The notes beneath the pieces were generated by a model. It did no database searches and was not told the origin of the DNA. It saw only the letters and a list, made by a program, of their open reading frames with translations. A program made the translations under genes and the position numbers. Shown piece by piece: positions 58,861 to 64,000 of a stretch of 64,000 bases of DNA (positions within the stretch are counted from its first letter, which is position 1; the number at the start of each line of letters is the position of its first letter). The stretch covers positions 34,104,601 to 34,168,600 of the forward strand of contig OX365948.1 in the NCBI GenBank assembly GCA_947247005.1, read 5' to 3'. Origin of the DNA: Spisula solida (lineage: Eukaryota; Mollusca; Bivalvia; Venerida; Mactridae).

Positions 58861-59217
58861 ATTAGGGTGGAACAGTGGCTGAGTGGTAAGCGCTTTTGAC
58901 AAACAATCCAGAGGTTTCTGATTCGAATCTCTGAGCATGGGCACTGGAAAATTTAAAAACACTTTTCAGTGTTTCCCACTCAACTATAGATGAACTGGTT
59001 GGAAACCTTGAGACTAATAGTCTTGTGTGTACACCAAGCACGTTAAAGCACCAAGGAGTCTATTCAGACAGAGCTATATGTATATATACTAGGGCAGTGT
59101 ACACGGATTCTTAAAATATATCGCACAAACTTTCCTTCGCTTCTGTCTCTTCCTTTGAAGCCAGAGGTCATTGGCCACGAATGACCATGCACTATAACTG
59201 TCTCAATCGAACGCAAA
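58861..59217 (+). mobile_element. tRNA-derived SINE with target duplication (plus strand)
   Basis: ACAGTGGCTGAGTGGTAAGC (from about 58873) is an A box and TTTCTGATTCGAATCTCTGA a B box. The body: GGGCACTGG, AAACACTTTTCAGTGTTTCC, AACTGGTTGG, ACTAGGGCAGTG, CCAGAGGTCATTGGCC, ending in an A run. AAAAATTGT occurs at 58852-58860 and 59218-59226, a likely target duplication. Most complete copy of this family in the window (about 357 bp). Confidence 0.85.
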
Positions 59218-59229
59218 AAAAATTGTTAA

Positions 59230-60670
59230 ACTTTGTACAGACAGTAGCAGGAAGGACAACTCTGTACAGAGAGTATCAGACAGGAACGACAACTCTGTAA
59301 TAGTGGAGAGCGAAGCAAGAATGATATTGAATAAAATTTTAATCTATTCATTATAGACTAATTATTTTCCAAATATGCAACAGTCTTGGAGTCTGAAGTT
59401 TCAAATCCTTCAATATAAGGACAGTGCATCATCCCAGCTGCTTGCTCAGCTTTAAAATGAATGGGTCACCACCATTGCACAGACATTTAACAGCAATAAG
59501 ACATTTTCAATGTGTCCTGACTGTCAGTTCAATCTGTAGATAATACTTAATCAGATTGACTAGAAGCAATAAGAGAACATTCATCAAGAATTTAATAACC
59601 TACCCAGATGACACATGCAACTATTCTGACACAGACATTGGTCATTGGCAACAGATGGACAAGCCATCAAGTTGTGTCCTCAAAAGTTCATCCTACTCAA
59701 GCAGCTACAATACAGAGCAATAAAATATTGGTCATTCTGCATGCTATACTTTCTCATACATGGGATTTAATATCCCGATTTTTTGTACGGGTTAAACCAT
59801 GAAGTCAAATTATACATTTGAAGTGCACATGTTCATATTTATGACAGGTGAAACACAAGTGACTGAGGTAATCTGTTGTAAATAAAGTGTTTAATAGTTG
59901 GCATAAACATGCCAACACCAGTTTCAATCTGCAAGCCTTATACTCTCCAATATTATGTATAACAAGTTGGTGATTAAATTATATTTAACATCAAATTAAC
60001 CCCTAATTTCCCCTACTAACATTCCCATACAAACAGTTCGCCCAGCAGTCAATATGTTAGCATGCAACACACATTTATACCACAAGGTGACAATCAAATA
60101 TCAATTAAAAGTCCAGTCAAAACTCCAATGTAAGGTCACAGGGTCGTGACCTTGAAGATGCAACAATAGAGGGGCAAGCATTGGATAATGATTTGATATA
60201 ATTGAATGCATAGCCCTTCCCAAAGTTTGTGGTCATAAAAGTCATTAACATTCAACCACTGACTCCAGGAAACGATCAACAAGTGAAGTAAAGTATTATC
60301 ATCACAAAAGTGAAATGGTGTTCTCCAGGAGGACCATAGAATCGGGGAGCAATTATATTATGTAACAACGGCACTTTGGCACCCAAACTAACCCCTTTTA
60401 TATCACCAGTAGCTATAGAAACTAGTATCAAGGGAATGTTAACATCGGTATTAATGTCAACATACTGATACTAGGGGAGTAAATGAATTTTAAATATAGT
60501 GGTTCTTAATGCTGTATGTGGGTTATAAATCAGATAGTGTACCATCCCATTGATTTAGGCATCTGAGGAACACTTGATGAGAAAGCTTTTATGAACTTGG
60601 AACATTTCAGGAATAATTGCTGACAGGTTTAATGCAGTATGTATCAAATGAAAATGTTGTTAGTGGCCAT
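59230..60670. other. No recognised feature
   Basis: About 1.4 kb of AT-rich sequence with nothing supportable. Confidence 0.4.
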
Positions 60671-60671
60671 C

Positions 60672-60773
60672 ATGGACATACAGCAAAAGATGGAATGTGA
60701 ACAGTTTGTGTCCTTGCACTTACAGCACATTCTGTCAAAGATGGAATGTGGGGAGTCTGGATCCATGCACATA
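60672..60773 (+). repeat. 51-bp minisatellite, left part (2 copies)
   Basis: Contains AAAGATGGAATGTGAACAGT, TTGTGTCC and GCACATTCTGTCAAAGATGG, the same unit as the array at 61700-62815. These are the leftmost, most diverged units and end where the mariner-type element begins. Confidence 0.9.
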
Positions 60774-60775
60774 TA

Positions 60776-61697
60776 CGAGGGGCGTTCAATATATAATGTC
60801 CATGTCCTTTGTATTTTGCTATGACAATATTTAGAAGAATTCTACGAATACTGTCTGAAAGGTGTTTGTTTCTATTCTATATCTGAAAAATTACATAGCC
60901 TTTCGTCAATAATTAAGTAATTAATTGAACTTAGAAGAGGGTCTATTCGAGCATACTAGCCTTATTGTCATTTCTAGCCAAATATGTGTTATCTTTGCAG
61001 TAGTGGTTTAGAAAAGTAAATGGCAGTATTCATTTAATTGCAGCATACCAATCTATAACTTAATCCTTATGTTTCCACCAGAACAAAGAATAAACATGGA
61101 AGTATGTTTTGTCTACGAGTAAGGCGGTCAAATACAAGGGAGACTACTCTTATTTATACCAAATGATGCTTATTGGTTTACGCACCAATAACTTCATATC
61201 ATTTCTATTGTGTTCGCAAATTCTTCCCGGAAATTATTGTTGATGGTCTACGGCGTACGTCAATGTTTAATATGTCAAATTCCAACCAATAAAACTGATT
61301 TAAAATATGAACTGAAAAATAGCATGCTTTCTGAACTTATTTTGACACCTATTTTCGCGACTTTCAAATGATCTTATTTTGTACAAAAATGGCAATCAAG
61401 TACAGGAAATCATGTTTTGATGGAAGGCATTTACATTATTCATGGAATAGTAGTTGTGGAATAAGATTATTTCCCGAAATGAAATTTTAATGGACAATTA
61501 TTCTCAAAAAGACGCAGTGTCTATTACTGACCCTTCAAAAAGACACCAGAAACAACAATCCGGGAATTAAATTTTATTGAAATTTTCACGAAATATTGCG
61601 GAATGGTTGATGGTTCCAGAAATGTAAAAAGATTTCCAGATATCAATGAATGTTAAAATTTGTGACCAAAAAGACATTATATATTGACCGCCCCTCG
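60776..61697. mobile_element. Non-autonomous mariner-type element inserted in the 51-bp array
   Basis: Inverted ends CGAGGGGCGKTCAATATA then TAATGTC (25 bases, one mismatch), flanked by TA at 60774-60775 and 61698-61699. Closing the gap gives GCACATATAGCATATTCTG, close to the array junction ACATACAGCATATTCTG, which supports insertion into a pre-existing unit. The 922-bp interior has no transposase motif that I can read. Confidence 0.88.
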
Positions 61698-61699
61698 TA

Positions 61700-62815
61700 G
61701 CATATTCTGTCAAAGATGGAATGTGTGCAGTTTGTGTCCATGCACATACAGTAAGTTCTGTCAAAGATGGAATGTGTGCAGTTTGTGTCTATGCACATAC
61801 AGTAAGTTCTGTCAAAGATGGAATGTGTGCAGTTTGTGTCTATGCACATATGTAGTAAGTTCTGTCAAAGATGGAATGTGTGCAGTTTGTGTCCATGCAC
61901 AAACAGTAAGTTCTGTCAAAGATGGAATGTGTGCAGTATGTGTCCATACACATACAGTAAGTTCTGTCAAAGATGGAATGTGTGCAGTTTGTGTCCATGC
62001 ACATACAGTAAGTTCTGTCAAAGATGGAATGTGAACAGTTTGTGTTCATGCACATACAGTAAGTTCTGTCAAAGATGGAATGTGAACAGTTTGTGTTCAT
62101 GCACATACAGTAAGTTCTGTCAAAGATAGGATGTGTGCAGTTTGTGTCTATGCACTTACAGCATATTCTGTCAAAGATGGAATGTGTGCAGTTTGTGTCC
62201 ATGCACATACAGTAAGTTCTGTCAAAGATGGAATGTGTGCAGTTTGTGTCCATGCACAAACAGTAAGTTCTGTCAAAGATGGAATGTGTGCAGTTTGTGT
62301 CCATGCACAAACAGTAAGTTCTGTCAAATATGGAATGTGTGCAGTTTGTGTCTATGCACATACAGTAAGTTCTGTCAAAGATGGAATGTGTGCAGTTTGT
62401 GTCCATGCACAAACAGTAAGTTCTGTCAAAGATGGAATGTGTGCAGTTTGGGTCTATGCACATACAGTAAGTTCTGTCAAAGATGGAATGTGTGCAGTTT
62501 GTGTCTATGCACATACAGTAAGTTCTGTCAAAGATGGAATGTGTGCAGTTTGTGTCTATGCACATACAGTAAGTTCTGTCAAAGATGGAATGTGTGCAGT
62601 TTGTGTCCATGCACATACAGTAAGTTCTGTCAAAGATGGAATGTGTACAGTTTGTGTCCATGCACATACAGTAAGTTCTGTCAAAGATGGAATGTGTACA
62701 GTTTGTGTCCATGCACATACAGTAAGTTCTGTCAAAGATGGAATGTGTGCAGTTTGTGTCCATGCACAAACAGTAAGTTCTGTCAAAGATGGAATGTGTG
62801 CAACAGATCAAGACA
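61700..62815 (+). repeat. 51-bp minisatellite, main part, about 22 copies
   Basis: Unit: GTTCTGTCAAAGATGGAATG, TGTGCAGTTTGTGTCCATGC, ACATACAGTAA. Units vary at set places (TCCATG/TCTATG, ACATAC/ACAAAC, TGTGCAG/TGAACAG/TGTACAG). With 17 codons per unit and no stops, very long Cys-rich frames are open on both strands (up to 339 residues on the minus strand). The common variants change residues in every frame, so I do not call a protein. Confidence 0.97.
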
Positions 62816-62819
62816 TTTA

Positions 62820-64000
62820 TGCTCAGCAGTTGACTGACCAAACCAATACATTGACACATATTTTCTGGAGTATTAAATAAAGGAGGTTACCAGATATATG
62901 TCAATGATACTCTACTTTGATTGCTGAACTAGTATAGAAAATGTCATAAAAATAAGATGATCAATATTTTACCACAATACCAAGTTTGCCTGATATAATT
63001 ATTGTTTGGACAGACAGCAGACAGCATGTACTTGTTGGTAGGTCAAGCAGGATTAACAAGAGTCAACAATCAAGTTAAAACCACAAAGACAATTAAACGA
63101 TTATATATGGTTTACCAAAAAGGTTAATAATGCATGGTTTTGATAATATACAGACCTTGAGTTAAAACACTTGTATGCCTACGTTAGTCCACGTCATCAC
63201 CCAGAACGAGCAAATCAAAAACTAGCAACCACATCCTGGAACGTATACATCAGGAAATCGAACCTTGAAACAATTTGAACATTTTTTGTGAGTGAAGATA
63301 ATCAGACAATTGAGCCCCTTGAACGATTTTTTATCGTCAGCAGAAATACATTTAATGAAGTGTATCTCGTTAATAGAGATCAATATTAATTAAGCATGTT
63401 CTAGATAGGATCAATATTGCTCAATAAGGACAACATGATAGCACAATACTCTTGACTACTGTAAGTGCTGTACTTATATATGTGAAACTGAAACCACCCC
63501 TATCTGCTTCCTTATACTTACAGTATCTTACACAGATCATACAGACCCTGGCTTCTTAGAAGTCAAATGTCTTATTATATTAAAACTATTATTGTACTTC
63601 TACGAAAACCTAGTAGATCTATCTTATTTTAGGCAGGAACATTATAATACACTACTCAAAATTTGGTAAGGGCCAAGAAATTTTCCATTTGAATATTTTG
63701 CAAATTGAATATGATTGACTAGTAGAATTTTCAGAAACATAATCTTTTTTTATGCTACATCTGCAATATTGTAAACCAATAAAGATTACTTCAAAATTTA
63801 ATGTCTAAGTGCTGATATAAGCCCAACCCCAATAAAATGATCGTGCTGCATTCAAGCCTCTGTATTAACAGAATGTGGTAATTTTCTTGGTATTTTTGGT
63901 CTTACACGATATGGTAATAAAAACGGGATAAAAATTTTCATTTTAATCTAGCCACTTTGGTTCATGCTAATAGGGCTTATCAGTTACCTGGAAAACGACG
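62820..64000. other. No recognised feature
   Basis: About 1.2 kb of AT-rich sequence to the window end. No array, TIR pair or coding motif was seen. Confidence 0.4.

Noticed and set aside
61840..62859. Cys-rich repeat protein of up to 339 residues on the minus strand (and similar plus-strand frames)
   Set aside because: The 51-bp unit has no stops in several frames on both strands. Common unit variants alter residues in every frame, so there is no sign of selection for a protein.

Overview
This window looks like non-coding, repeat-dense nuclear DNA from an invertebrate animal, most likely a bivalve mollusc. That is an inference from the repeat types: tRNA-derived SINEs with an AAACACTTTTCAGTGTTT-type body, GACG-tract elements ending in a hairpin, a DIRS-type recombinase relic, Tigger/pogo-like ends and a short hammerhead-ribozyme insertion. 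No intact host protein gene is visible. The only substantial uninterrupted coding stretch is the C-terminal part of a LINE polymerase (29399-30268, minus). One weak candidate host exon (38.4-38.8 kb, minus) resembles part of a seven-helix receptor. The window could be intergenic or lie in long introns.

Layout. 1-6.8 kb: a 158-bp-unit dispersed repeat, then tandem arrays with units of 56, 21, 69, 30 and 38 bp. 7-12.6 kb: a 534-bp hAT-like element with an 8-bp target duplication, two pairs of direct repeats and tRNA-like SINEs. 12.6-16.3 kb: a mariner relic with TA duplications, split by a 3.0-kb CpG-rich element with its own ends and TA duplications. 18.7-26.3 kb: a TIR element with a 14-bp array, two islands built from short palindromic words that share an 11-bp left end, a 12-bp array and a broken DIRS recombinase. 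26.9-30.8 kb: a 30-bp array, a hairpin-ended element, and a pogo-like element containing a LINE and a SINE. 33.5-42 kb: arrays of 52, 18, 33 and 51 bp, the last 2.4 kb long with a 13-unit higher-order period. 44.3-49.8 kb: three TA-flanked TIR elements, three SINEs, a foldback sequence and an 89-bp insertion carrying a hammerhead motif between 14-bp direct repeats. 51-64 kb: more arrays, a GACG-type element, SINEs, a second copy of the 158-bp-unit repeat, and a 51-bp array split by a 922-bp mariner-type element.

Nothing here works as a gene set. The window records repeated insertion and tandem amplification. Many arrays have unit lengths divisible by three, so they yield long repetitive open frames on both strands; I treat these as artefacts. 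The most interesting signals are the hammerhead motif, the palindrome-word islands, the shared 5'-word/GACG/3'-hairpin design in three repeat families, and the nested transposons with readable target duplications.
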